Source: an uncultured Christensenella sp. (lineage in GTDB: Bacteria > Bacillota > Clostridia > Christensenellales > Borkfalkiaceae). From it: a DNA stretch of 64,000 nt. A program made the position numbers and the translations under genes. The notes beneath the pieces were generated by a model. That model saw only the letters and a list, made by a program, of their open reading frames with translations, was not told where the DNA came from and made no database searches. Positions 19,094-26,447 of the stretch are shown piece after piece. Positions within the stretch are counted from its first letter, which is position 1. Every line of letters begins with the position of its first letter. The stretch is from the NCBI GenBank assembly GCA_910577875.1, contig CAJTNY010000004.1, positions 28,786 to 92,785 of the forward strand, written 5' to 3'.

Positions 19094-19468
19094 TTAATTA
19101 TTTAGTTTCGGGACTCTTTTCCCCGTCTCCTGTATCTTTTTAGGAGCAGACTGTTTTGCCAAAGCCGTAAGCGTTACGGTAGCCGCATATGTTTTAGTTG
19201 CGGCATTTGCAACGGTTATCGCAGTTTGTGAAACCGCATAACCTTCTGCGGATACAATCACTGTCGCCTCGCTTGCTCTGGGAAGAGTAAACGTATATGT
19301 ACCGTCTTCGCGGTTTGCAACGGTTGCATAAACTCCGCCTTCACCTCGAACAACTACTTCTGCGTTATTCACAGCAGTCGAACCCGTAACGTTTACAGTC
19401 AGTTTCGGGCTCCTTTTTTCAAAAACAATGCGGTAAAGACGGTTACCGTAACAGCCGATACGAAACAC
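19094..19468 (-). pseudogene. Carboxypeptidase-regulatory-like (CarboxypepD_reg) domain fragment, out of frame with GH18 gene
   Basis: Residues 20-100 form a secreted-type beta-sandwich: KLTVNVTGSTAVNNAEVVVR, then REDGTYTFTLP and VIVSAEGYAV, the signature of carboxypeptidase regulatory-like/PEGA domains. There is no signal peptide and the only start is a GTG inside the GH18 gene. The reading frame joins the GH18 frame if one A is added to the A6 run at 19414-19419, giving LKKRSPKLTVNV. It is therefore either the displaced C-terminal end of the GH18 protein or a decayed neighbour. Against a simple fusion, the join would put the domain after a membrane helix and on the cytoplasmic side. Confidence 0.5.
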
Positions 19469-20526
19469 AGCGCAGCGGCGGAAACGATTAACGCGACGTT
19501 AACTTCTTTCTCCGCAGAAGTATCGGGCGCAATTAAAGGAGGAAACATTTCGCGTCTTATCAAGCTCAGTAAAGAATATTCTCCTTCCGCGTCCAAAGTA
19601 ATTTCCCATATCATTACTCCTCCGTATTCTTTTGCCAACCCGCACTTTTCACGCATAGAGTTCGCGCCCGTATAAGCAACACCCATATATTCGTCCGAAT
19701 TGAAATTCGAAGTATCCTTTTCTATAATTTTCGAAAACGATAAATAAGAATTCCAGTCGAGCGAGCCGTTCTCGTCGTAACCACGTCCGTAAAGCGGAAC
19801 TCCGAGAACAAGTTTGTCTTTCGGGATTTTCTTTACTCCGTGAAAGTAATCGAGACATTCAACGGCAAATTCATAAGAAGAATGAGACTTTACTCCGCGC
19901 GAATCATCGTCGTAAGCCATAACGCTTACAAAATCGAACAACGCGAAAGTTTCCGCGTTCACGTTCCCTGCAACCCATTGCGCGGTCGCAGTGCTCAACT
20001 CCCAACCGCGCGCATCGCAGATTTCACGGAGCGAAGAAACCCAAGCCCCGTAATTTTTCCAGATTGCGTCGTTTGAGCCGAGCTCAATATCGAGGTCTAC
20101 CCCGTCGAGATTATACTTTTCGCAGAAAGAAACTATTTTTTCATTCAATGAATTTATTTTATCGGAACCCGAAATCAATTCTCGGTACGCTTCTCCGTAT
20201 CCGCCTCCGCCGAGAGCCGCAAATATCTTTACTCCGTTAGCGCGCGCTTTATCAACGACGGCTTTCATTTCGACGTATGGTATTCCGCAAGAGAGCGCGC
20301 CTCCTTTAACGTTGCAAAAAGCGATATTTATGTGCGTAAGCGCGGAGAAATCTATATTTTTATATTCACTATATGACCAATCGGGCAGATAACCGACAAT
20401 TCTCGTTCGGCATTCTCTGTTTTCGTCCGCGTTTGCGCGTAAAGAACCGACAGAAAATAACGCGGCAACAAATACGCACGTCAGCAAAATAAATAACGGC
20501 GCCGATATAATTCGCAGTTTTTCCAT
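19399..20526 (-). CDS. Glycoside hydrolase family 18 protein, membrane anchored
   Basis: A secreted GH18 (chitinase/endo-beta-N-acetylglucosaminidase-like or spore-cortex YaaH-like) enzyme of 375 residues. Signal peptide at residues 1-33, TIM barrel about 40-325. The catalytic motif DGVDLDIE is at 141-148 with Glu148 as proton donor; the SVMAYD strand (Tyr/Asp) and a late IWEITLD strand complete the fold. A C-terminal helix (about 345-367) then KKGARN suggests anchoring. The ATG at 20526 with GAAGGTGA upstream is preferred over an earlier ATG that lies inside the lipase gene. It follows the lipase by 32 bases. A possible frameshift at the 3' end is described under the fragment 19094-19468. 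Confidence 0.9.
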   Translation of the reverse strand: MEKLRIISAPLFILLTCVFVAALFSVGSLRANADENRECRTRIVGYLPDWSYSEYKNIDFSALTHINIAFCNVKGGALSCGIPYVEMKAVVDKARANGVKIFAALGGGGYGEAYRELISGSDKINSLNEKIVSFCEKYNLDGVDLDIELGSNDAIWKNYGAWVSSLREICDARGWELSTATAQWVAGNVNAETFALFDFVSVMAYDDDSRGVKSHSSYEFAVECLDYFHGVKKIPKDKLVLGVPLYGRGYDENGSLDWNSYLSFSKIIEKDTSNFNSDEYMGVAYTGANSMREKCGLAKEYGGVMIWEITLDAEGEYSLLSLIRREMFPPLIAPDTSAEKEVNVALIVSAAALCFVSAVTVTVFTALFLKKGARN

Positions 20527-20558
20527 TTTCAAACTTTCACCTTCTCGTCGGTTAAGAC

Positions 20559-21338
20559 TCAGAAACCGCGCCCGGACAAATCTTCGCACAGTTTTAAAAA
20601 AAACGCGTAAACTTTCTCACGTTTTTTCTTGGACGCCGAAAACCCCGTAATTTCCGAGTGAGAAATCGAATCTTCGGAAACGTGACCCTTATATTCCCCG
20701 AATTTCGAAGCCCCTACCGATACAAGCCCGTCGGAACAGTCCTTTTCCCAACGCTTTGAAAATATCAACGGAATACCCATCAGAAAGTCGTCGCGGCTTC
20801 TTTTAAGAACTGCGGAATAGCTCTGACAGTATACTTTTTCAGAAAAGCCTAAGGTTTCTTCTTCAATGTCTTTGACCGTCTGCAATTGTTTGCATACAGT
20901 CAACGCGTCGGGATGCTTGTCGCCGAAAATTCTATACCATAAATTTACCCAGAACGCAAGAAACTTTTTCAGCCAATTCGGCAAGCCGTAAATTTTAGTA
21001 GCTATCTGCGAGCCTTTATGCGGAGTGCAGAGAGTGGTAAGCGATGCAACGGCGTCCTGCATTCCGAGCTCGGTTATCATATATTTCGAATCAAGCCCGC
21101 CTTTCGAATGCGCGACAAGATTGACTTTTTCCGCACCGCTTTCGACCAAAACTCCGTTAACGAAATCTTTAAGCTGTTCGGCGTTGTTTTCTATCGAACC
21201 GAAACCGTCGACCTTCGCGTTATAAACCGCGTAGCCCTCTTTTTTTAATTTTTTCTCTATTCCGCCGAAACACCTGAAAAATTTAAAATCTTTTAAAGCT
21301 ATTCCGTGGACGAGAACTATCGGATACCTGCTCTTCAT
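20559..21338 (-). CDS. Alpha/beta-hydrolase, lipase/esterase (EstA/PGAP1-like)
   Basis: A 259-residue hydrolase with the lipase opening YPIVLVHGIALKD (oxyanion HG) and the nucleophile elbow LVAHSKGGLDSKY (Ser at about residue 106), the AHSxGG form seen in triacylglycerol lipases. A late SDGLVSVGASKFGEYKGH stretch supplies the likely Asp and a nearby His (HVSEDSISHSEI). No signal peptide is seen, so it would act in the cytoplasm. It is the first gene of a two-gene unit with the GH18 enzyme and has a promoter just upstream. Confidence 0.87.
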   Translation of the reverse strand: MKSRYPIVLVHGIALKDFKFFRCFGGIEKKLKKEGYAVYNAKVDGFGSIENNAEQLKDFVNGVLVESGAEKVNLVAHSKGGLDSKYMITELGMQDAVASLTTLCTPHKGSQIATKIYGLPNWLKKFLAFWVNLWYRIFGDKHPDALTVCKQLQTVKDIEEETLGFSEKVYCQSYSAVLKRSRDDFLMGIPLIFSKRWEKDCSDGLVSVGASKFGEYKGHVSEDSISHSEITGFSASKKKREKVYAFFLKLCEDLSGRGF

Positions 21339-21363
21339 ATATGAACCTTTATATTACTCAAAC

Positions 21364-21391
21364 ATTATACCACAAAAAAATTAAATATCAA
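21364..21391 (-). promoter_or_regulatory. Promoter of lipase-GH18 unit
   Basis: -35 TTGATA (21391-21386), 16-base spacer, -10 TATAAT (21369-21364), 26 bases ahead of the lipase ATG, which has AAGG upstream. Confidence 0.65.
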
Positions 21392-21401
21392 GCTCGAAAT
21401 T

Positions 21402-21436
21402 ATACGCCTCCGCGCAATAAATGCACGGAGGCGTAT
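21402..21436 (-). terminator. Hairpin after the glf operon
   Basis: An 11-base stem (ATACGCCTCCG / CGGAGGCGTAT) lies 27 bases after the glf stop. The T-tract on the minus strand is short (ATAATTT), so the strength is moderate. Confidence 0.65.
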
Positions 21437-21463
21437 TTTGATAAGGAGACCTTGAACTGTATT

Positions 21464-22555
21464 CTAAATTAATTTTTCGCACATCTCCAATGCCTTTTCT
21501 ATTACGGTATCCATATTATAATATCTGTAATCCGCCAGTCGTCCGCCGAGAATATATCCTTTCTCCGAAGCCATAGCCTTGTATTTTTCCGCCAGAGAGT
21601 CGTTTTCGCCGTTATTAACCGAATAATACGGCTCGCACCCCTCCTCCCAGGTTTTAGGATATTCCTTTGTTATAACGGTTTTAGGCTGTTTGCCGAATTC
21701 GAAATGCTTGTGCTCGATTATTCTTGTAAACGGAACTTCGTGCGAAGTATAGTTTATTACCGCATTGCCCTGATAGTTTTCGGTATCCAAAACTTCGGTT
21801 TTAAATTCCAAAGTTCTGTATTCAAGTTTGCCTAAACAGTAACCGAACAGTCTGTCCGTTGCACCCGTATAAACTATTTTATCGGCAAGAGCTTCCAGCT
21901 CATCCCTGTGCTCTAAAAAGTCGCAGTTAAGTTTAACTTCGCTGCCGCCCAAAAGCTTCTCTATAATCGGAGTATATCCGCCGACGGGAATACCCTGGTA
22001 AGGGTCGTCGAAATAATTGTTATCGTAAGTAAATCTTACGGGCAAACGTTTAATAATGAAAGGCGGCAAATCTTTACAGCTCCTTCCCCACTGTTTTTCC
22101 GTATAATCCTTTACGAGTTGCAAATAAATATCTTCACCGACCATATTGACTGCTTGCTCTTCGAGGTTTTTCGGTTCGGATATTCCTGCTCTCTTTACTT
22201 GTTCCGCAATTTTCTCTTTAGCTTCGTCGGGAGTCTTTATTCCCCACATACGCGAAAACGTGTTCATATTGAACGGAAGATTATAAACTTCTCCGCGATA
22301 AAAAGCAACCGGCGAATTTATATAGTGATTAAAATCGGCGAACTCGTTTACGTAATCCCAGACCTTTTTGTTTTTAGTGTGGAAAATATGCGCGCCATAC
22401 TTGTGTACGGTTATATTCTCTTGGGTTTCGGTATATACGTTTCCGCCGAGATGCCCGCGTTTTTCGACCACAAGGCATTTTTTACCTCTTTTCGTTGCTT
22501 CGTGCGCGAATACAGCTCCGAATAGCCCCGCGCCGACTATTAAATAATCGTACAT
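21464..22555 (-). CDS. glf: UDP-galactopyranose mutase
   Basis: Flavoenzyme that converts UDP-galactopyranose to UDP-galactofuranose, the donor for galactofuranose in surface glycans. The FAD-binding start DYLIVGAGLFGAVFAHEATK is followed by the NAD-like VVEKRGHLGGN; the family motifs GAHIFHT, the DYTEKQWG segment and RFTYDNNYFDDPYQGIP are all present, as is the late GGRLADYRYYNMD block. Length (363) is typical. The start is the ATG at 22555 with AAGGTG upstream; three residues earlier a GTG is in frame but overlaps that site. It is the last gene of the operon starting at 28843. Confidence 0.97.
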   Translation of the reverse strand: MYDYLIVGAGLFGAVFAHEATKRGKKCLVVEKRGHLGGNVYTETQENITVHKYGAHIFHTKNKKVWDYVNEFADFNHYINSPVAFYRGEVYNLPFNMNTFSRMWGIKTPDEAKEKIAEQVKRAGISEPKNLEEQAVNMVGEDIYLQLVKDYTEKQWGRSCKDLPPFIIKRLPVRFTYDNNYFDDPYQGIPVGGYTPIIEKLLGGSEVKLNCDFLEHRDELEALADKIVYTGATDRLFGYCLGKLEYRTLEFKTEVLDTENYQGNAVINYTSHEVPFTRIIEHKHFEFGKQPKTVITKEYPKTWEEGCEPYYSVNNGENDSLAEKYKAMASEKGYILGGRLADYRYYNMDTVIEKALEMCEKLI

Positions 22556-22591
22556 ATTATACACCTTTTTTATATACGTTTTTTAACGCAT

Positions 22592-23560
22592 TCACATCAA
22601 CAGCGCCGCCGCACCGTAAGCTCCCGCCTTTCCGCCGAGTGAAGCTGTAACAACTTTAACCGGCGCGAAATCGGTTCCCGCGAAAATTTCTTCGTCCAAA
22701 AGTTTTTGAACGGGAACAGTTAGCCTTTCTTTCTGTCCGCTGACGCCGCCTCCGAACATTACGACTTCGGGTCTGAAAACGTTCGCAATATTAGTTACGC
22801 CGATAGCAAGATGCTTTATGTACCAATCCACAACTCTTTTCGCCGCATCGTCGGTATCCGAATACTCGAAAGCGGTCAAGCCAGTAACAGTTTCGGGAGT
22901 GTATTTTTCCCACATTGCCGAATTTGTATCAGCGCGCATCTCTTCGCGCGTTTTTCTCATTAATGCCGATGCGGAAGCATAACATTCGAAACAACCCTTG
23001 CGGCCGCAGGAACAAGGATATCCGTCGGTTTCTATAACGGTGTGACCTATTTCGGTACCGACCGATTTGCCGCCCTCAAACAACTGTCCGTCAACAACTA
23101 TTCCTCCGCCCACGCCCGTTCCGAGCGTAACCAAAATACTGTCTTTATACTTTCTGCCTGCGCCGAACTTGGCTTCACCCAAAGCCGCCGCGTGTGCGTC
23201 ATTGGTTATTTTTACAGGCAACCCGATTTTGTCCGACACTTCCTTTTGCAGAGGGAAATATTTAAGTCCGAGGTTACCGGAAAAAACGACAAACCCGTTT
23301 TTACTGTCTATCAATCCCGGACAACCTATACCGACGCCTTTTATGTCGGTCTTATAACCGCCGATAGTCTGTATCATTCTGTTTATGAGAGTTACTATGT
23401 TATCGCACATAGCCGAACCGCCATTTTCACAACCCGTTTCGATACAATCCTTACAAAGTTCGGTACCGTCGCCTCTCAAAATCATACCCTTTACGGACAT
23501 TCCGCCAATGTCTATTCCTATATACTTCTTTACACTGTTTCCTGTATCGGTAATTTTCAT
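22592..23560 (-). CDS. ROK family sugar kinase (glucokinase-like)
   Basis: Cytoplasmic kinase likely phosphorylating glucose or a related hexose with ATP. The phosphate-1 loop is YIGIDIGGMSVKGMIL, the sugar-binding region carries NDAHAAALGEAKFGAG, the phosphate-2 motif is TLGTGVGGGIVVDG, and the zinc-binding ROK motif is CSCGRKGCFECYASASAL (Cys-x-Cys-Gly-x2-Gly-Cys-x-Glu-x2). The last Gly-rich block MFGGGVSGQ is also present. Length 322. It starts 5 bases upstream-to-downstream of the GT2 gene and could phosphorylate sugar freed by the GH3 enzyme of the same operon. Confidence 0.94.
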   Translation of the reverse strand: MKITDTGNSVKKYIGIDIGGMSVKGMILRGDGTELCKDCIETGCENGGSAMCDNIVTLINRMIQTIGGYKTDIKGVGIGCPGLIDSKNGFVVFSGNLGLKYFPLQKEVSDKIGLPVKITNDAHAAALGEAKFGAGRKYKDSILVTLGTGVGGGIVVDGQLFEGGKSVGTEIGHTVIETDGYPCSCGRKGCFECYASASALMRKTREEMRADTNSAMWEKYTPETVTGLTAFEYSDTDDAAKRVVDWYIKHLAIGVTNIANVFRPEVVMFGGGVSGQKERLTVPVQKLLDEEIFAGTDFAPVKVVTASLGGKAGAYGAAALLM

Positions 23561-23564
23561 ACGC

Positions 23565-24590
23565 TTATCCTAATTTTACTTTTTTACAAAGAATATTGTA
23601 GCCTTTACACATTATCCAGCCCCTTAAACGCCAGGGCAGATAATTTACAACAGTTGCATAAGAACGGCTCCTCAGCCTTCTGTACAAAGCTTTATCTTTC
23701 TCTTTGATATGCAGCCACATTGCTTTTAACGCCCGCTTTCGCTCTGGCGAATACTCGGCACAGACGAATAACAGAGTCGTCATCATAAGAGCTTCGAGCG
23801 AATGCCACATATATTTTCTCAGCCCTTTAGGCATCTTTTTTATTTGAGCCCATGTATATGCGTCGGTCATTCTCAGCATTACTCTTATTTGTTGTTCGTA
23901 TCTCTTTACGAAATTGGCTTTGTTTACCGACTGGTCGCTTCTGCCGATAAAATAATGATATAAATCAAGGTTAAGATAACAGATAGTCTGCATATACGGC
24001 AAAGGCTGATACGCGTAAATATTATCCACGTAAAAAGTGTGTTCGGGAAGAACCGTACCGCTTTGCAGTAACTTTTCACGCTTATAAAGCAAAGCGTGCA
24101 TAAGCATCATATGCGAGTACCTGAATTTTTTAAGTCTATCCCAACCGCAGATTACGCCTTCGGGAAGTTTGTCCCCGTAAGCGCTCACGTGACGCTCATT
24201 TTTATAAACTTTATCGTAAATAAAATTAGTCACATACAAATCGGGCAGAGTGTTATCCGCTTGATGACGTTTTATTGTATCGAGAAGCTGTTTCAAAGCT
24301 TTTTCGTCAAGCCAGTCGTCCGAATCCACGACTTTATAATAAAGCCCCGACGCAAGCTTCAACCCCGCGTTTACGCCAGAACCGTGTCCGCCGTTCTCTT
24401 TGTCTATGACCTTGACTATTTCTGGATATTCGGCGGCGTATCCGTTAGCTATTTGCAACGTACCGTCTTTCGAACCGTCGTTTACTATAATGATTTCTAC
24501 GTCGCCGCCGCCCGTAAGCAAACTGTCTATACATTTTCGCATATAGTCCTGCGAATTGTAGCTAGGCACGGCAAAACTGATTAATTTCAT
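23565..24590 (-). CDS. Family 2 glycosyltransferase
   Basis: A 341-residue GT-A fold enzyme transferring a sugar to a glycan, lipid or protein acceptor at the inner face of the membrane. The start LISFAVPSYNSQDYMRKCID and EIIIVNDGSKDGT are hallmark motifs; GGHGSGVNAGL and the metal-binding VVDSDDWLD (DxD) follow. The C-terminal half is basic and aromatic (RRLRSRSYATVVNYLPWRLR), typical of membrane-associated members. Four bases separate it from the phosphatase gene upstream. Acceptor and donor cannot be told from sequence; galactofuranose is possible given glf. Confidence 0.93.
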   Translation of the reverse strand: MKLISFAVPSYNSQDYMRKCIDSLLTGGGDVEIIIVNDGSKDGTLQIANGYAAEYPEIVKVIDKENGGHGSGVNAGLKLASGLYYKVVDSDDWLDEKALKQLLDTIKRHQADNTLPDLYVTNFIYDKVYKNERHVSAYGDKLPEGVICGWDRLKKFRYSHMMLMHALLYKREKLLQSGTVLPEHTFYVDNIYAYQPLPYMQTICYLNLDLYHYFIGRSDQSVNKANFVKRYEQQIRVMLRMTDAYTWAQIKKMPKGLRKYMWHSLEALMMTTLLFVCAEYSPERKRALKAMWLHIKEKDKALYRRLRSRSYATVVNYLPWRLRGWIMCKGYNILCKKVKLG

Positions 24591-24594
24591 AATT

Positions 24595-25392
24595 TTATAC
24601 CAGATATTTTTTCTTTAAAGTAATTATATCCTTATCGGTAACTTCTAAAACTTGTTTGCAATATTCCGTTATTCCGCCGTAACGGGCTTTCATATCGTTA
24701 ATAACGGTTTCGAGAAATTCGCGTTTGGTACGCATAAAGCCGAAAAGTATTTTCTTTAACTTCAAAGAAACGGGAGCAATGGCAAGCACGAACCTGTTCA
24801 AAGAATATTTATTTCTCCAAAATTTCCGTGAAGCCAAATAGTCGGACAGAATCGTCTCTTCATCCGCGCCCAAAAGAGCTTCGACAAGCATAGCACAGAT
24901 ACCGCCTCTGTCTTTACCGCTCGTACAATGCCACAAAACAGTCCCCTCTTCCTCAATTACAATACGAAGAAATTTTTTAAGTTCGTTCTGAGGCTGTTCG
25001 TTAAAAAGTATACTGCGGTAGGTTTCAATCATATAATTGTCCGCAGTTCCGAACTCTTCTTTAATGCGTCTGCTTTCTTTGAGCATGGTATGACGCATAC
25101 TGCTGTCCGAGGTGACACCGGGCGTAGAAGTGCACAATACGGGAAGCCAGACATAATTAATGCCGTCAATTTGCGTATCGGGGTGCTGCTGTCTTTCGGT
25201 ACTTATACGAAGGTCGACGACAGTTGTGACTCCGATTTTTTTTATTGCGTTAATTGTGCAGGCAGGCAAATCGGAAAGCTTACCGCTGCGGATAAGCTTT
25301 CCTCTTTTTATTTCCCGCCCGTCAGACGTCGGCAAACCGCCAATGTCGCGGGTGTTATTCAATTTTTTAAGCTTTAAACGCTTAATAACCAT
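24595..25392 (-). CDS. Tyrosine-protein phosphatase (Y_phosphatase3 type)
   Basis: A 265-residue dual-specificity-type phosphatase of the LipA/IphP class. The N-terminal NTRDIGGLPTSDGREIKRG block is the family signature, and the CX5R active site is WHCTSGKDRGG with nucleophile Cys156 and Arg162; the Lys-Asp after Gly is typical for enzymes acting on phosphotyrosine or phosphoinositides. Its ATG overlaps the stop of the GtrA-like gene by one base (TAATG), so translation is coupled. It may tune capsule or wall synthesis through phosphotyrosine, by analogy with other polysaccharide loci (inference). Confidence 0.93.
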   Translation of the reverse strand: MVIKRLKLKKLNNTRDIGGLPTSDGREIKRGKLIRSGKLSDLPACTINAIKKIGVTTVVDLRISTERQQHPDTQIDGINYVWLPVLCTSTPGVTSDSSMRHTMLKESRRIKEEFGTADNYMIETYRSILFNEQPQNELKKFLRIVIEEEGTVLWHCTSGKDRGGICAMLVEALLGADEETILSDYLASRKFWRNKYSLNRFVLAIAPVSLKLKKILFGFMRTKREFLETVINDMKARYGGITEYCKQVLEVTDKDIITLKKKYLV

Positions 25393-26447
25393 TACAATGC
25401 TCTTGCAGCATTGTAAGCAACTTCCTTTTCTTCTCTTGCTTGGATTGCAATTACTGCGTTTTCAAAAGCTTTTTCTATTTTTGCGGGATACAATTCTTTG
25501 TCTTCCGCTTTAAGTTTGGGATTTTCGGAAGCTTTGACAATCGCGTTATACTTCATAACCGCCGCATTGACCTGCGATTTCGCTTTGAAATATTCCTTTT
25601 CCGCATTGGACTTCGTCGCCTTATCTTCCCAAAGCTTCATATTATTTTCGGCTTTAACGATTTTCTCGGTAGACGCATTTTTAGCGACGAGTTTTTCGTA
25701 CTTAGCCTTGGAGCTTTTTGCCATCTTGTTATTATCGGGGAAGATAATAAGGAAGATAAAGAAGAATATCGCCATAGAAACGCCGCCCGTAAGCACCGTC
25801 TTTATTAAACCTGCAACAACATCAAGTCCTGCGCTCTGATACCAGCCCCAGTGGGTAAAGAATACATTGCAAATACCCCATACAGCATTCGTGAATACGG
25901 AAACGAGCACCCAGCCGATGAAATACCACATTGCCTGCAACCAGGGATTACCGTGAGAACGGTAAGTAATATTTCTTTGAAGAGGGAAGTTTATGCACTG
26001 CGCCGTGAACACCGCAATTTCAAACGCGATGAAGTATCCCCAGCCGTTATTATCACCGAATATTACGTATGACGCGCCGTTATTGGTAAACGAACCCAAA
26101 GTTATATCGGGCCATCCTACAGTTATTTTCGGGAAGACGCTTTGGGGGAACGCATAAGGCAGGAATGTCATAACTATAAACTGCCAAATCGTGACAGCTT
26201 GCGAGAAAACGACAAGGAAGAAAATCTTATAAATCAAATCCGAGCCTTTGGGGTGTTTGTCGCAAAAACCATACCAGCTTCCGAGCCACCAACGACCTAT
26301 TTTCTGAAAAAATCTCAAAAAACCGTTCTTCGAAAGAGGTTTAACCTGCTTTTGTAAATCCTCAACGGTATACATGCTCGTATCTACCGATACGGGCTCC
26401 GCCGCCGCTTCCGCAACTGCGGCGGTTTCTTTTACTTCTTCACTCAT
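25392..26447 (-). CDS. GtrA-like membrane protein with coiled-coil tail
   Basis: A 351-residue protein with an Ala/Glu-rich N-terminus, four hydrophobic segments (about residues 72-98, 133-152, 172-198, 212-238) and a Lys/Glu/Ala-rich helical tail (about 245-350). The motif NFPLQRNITYRSHGNP between helices matches the conserved NFxxxRxxTF stretch of GtrA proteins, which help move lipid-linked sugars across the membrane. The long coiled-coil tail is not a normal GtrA part and could dock enzymes of this operon. Start ATG with GGAGG seven bases upstream overlaps the GH3 stop by four bases (ATGA). Confidence 0.75.
   Translation of the reverse strand: MSEEVKETAAVAEAAAEPVSVDTSMYTVEDLQKQVKPLSKNGFLRFFQKIGRWWLGSWYGFCDKHPKGSDLIYKIFFLVVFSQAVTIWQFIVMTFLPYAFPQSVFPKITVGWPDITLGSFTNNGASYVIFGDNNGWGYFIAFEIAVFTAQCINFPLQRNITYRSHGNPWLQAMWYFIGWVLVSVFTNAVWGICNVFFTHWGWYQSAGLDVVAGLIKTVLTGGVSMAIFFFIFLIIFPDNNKMAKSSKAKYEKLVAKNASTEKIVKAENNMKLWEDKATKSNAEKEYFKAKSQVNAAVMKYNAIVKASENPKLKAEDKELYPAKIEKAFENAVIAIQAREEKEVAYNAARAL

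Noticed and set aside
19399..19468. Programmed -1 frameshift at the GH18 A6 run
   Set aside because: The phase of the A run does not fit the usual A-AAA-AAG slippery heptamer, and the fused domain would follow a membrane helix on the cytoplasmic side; not excluded but not supported.
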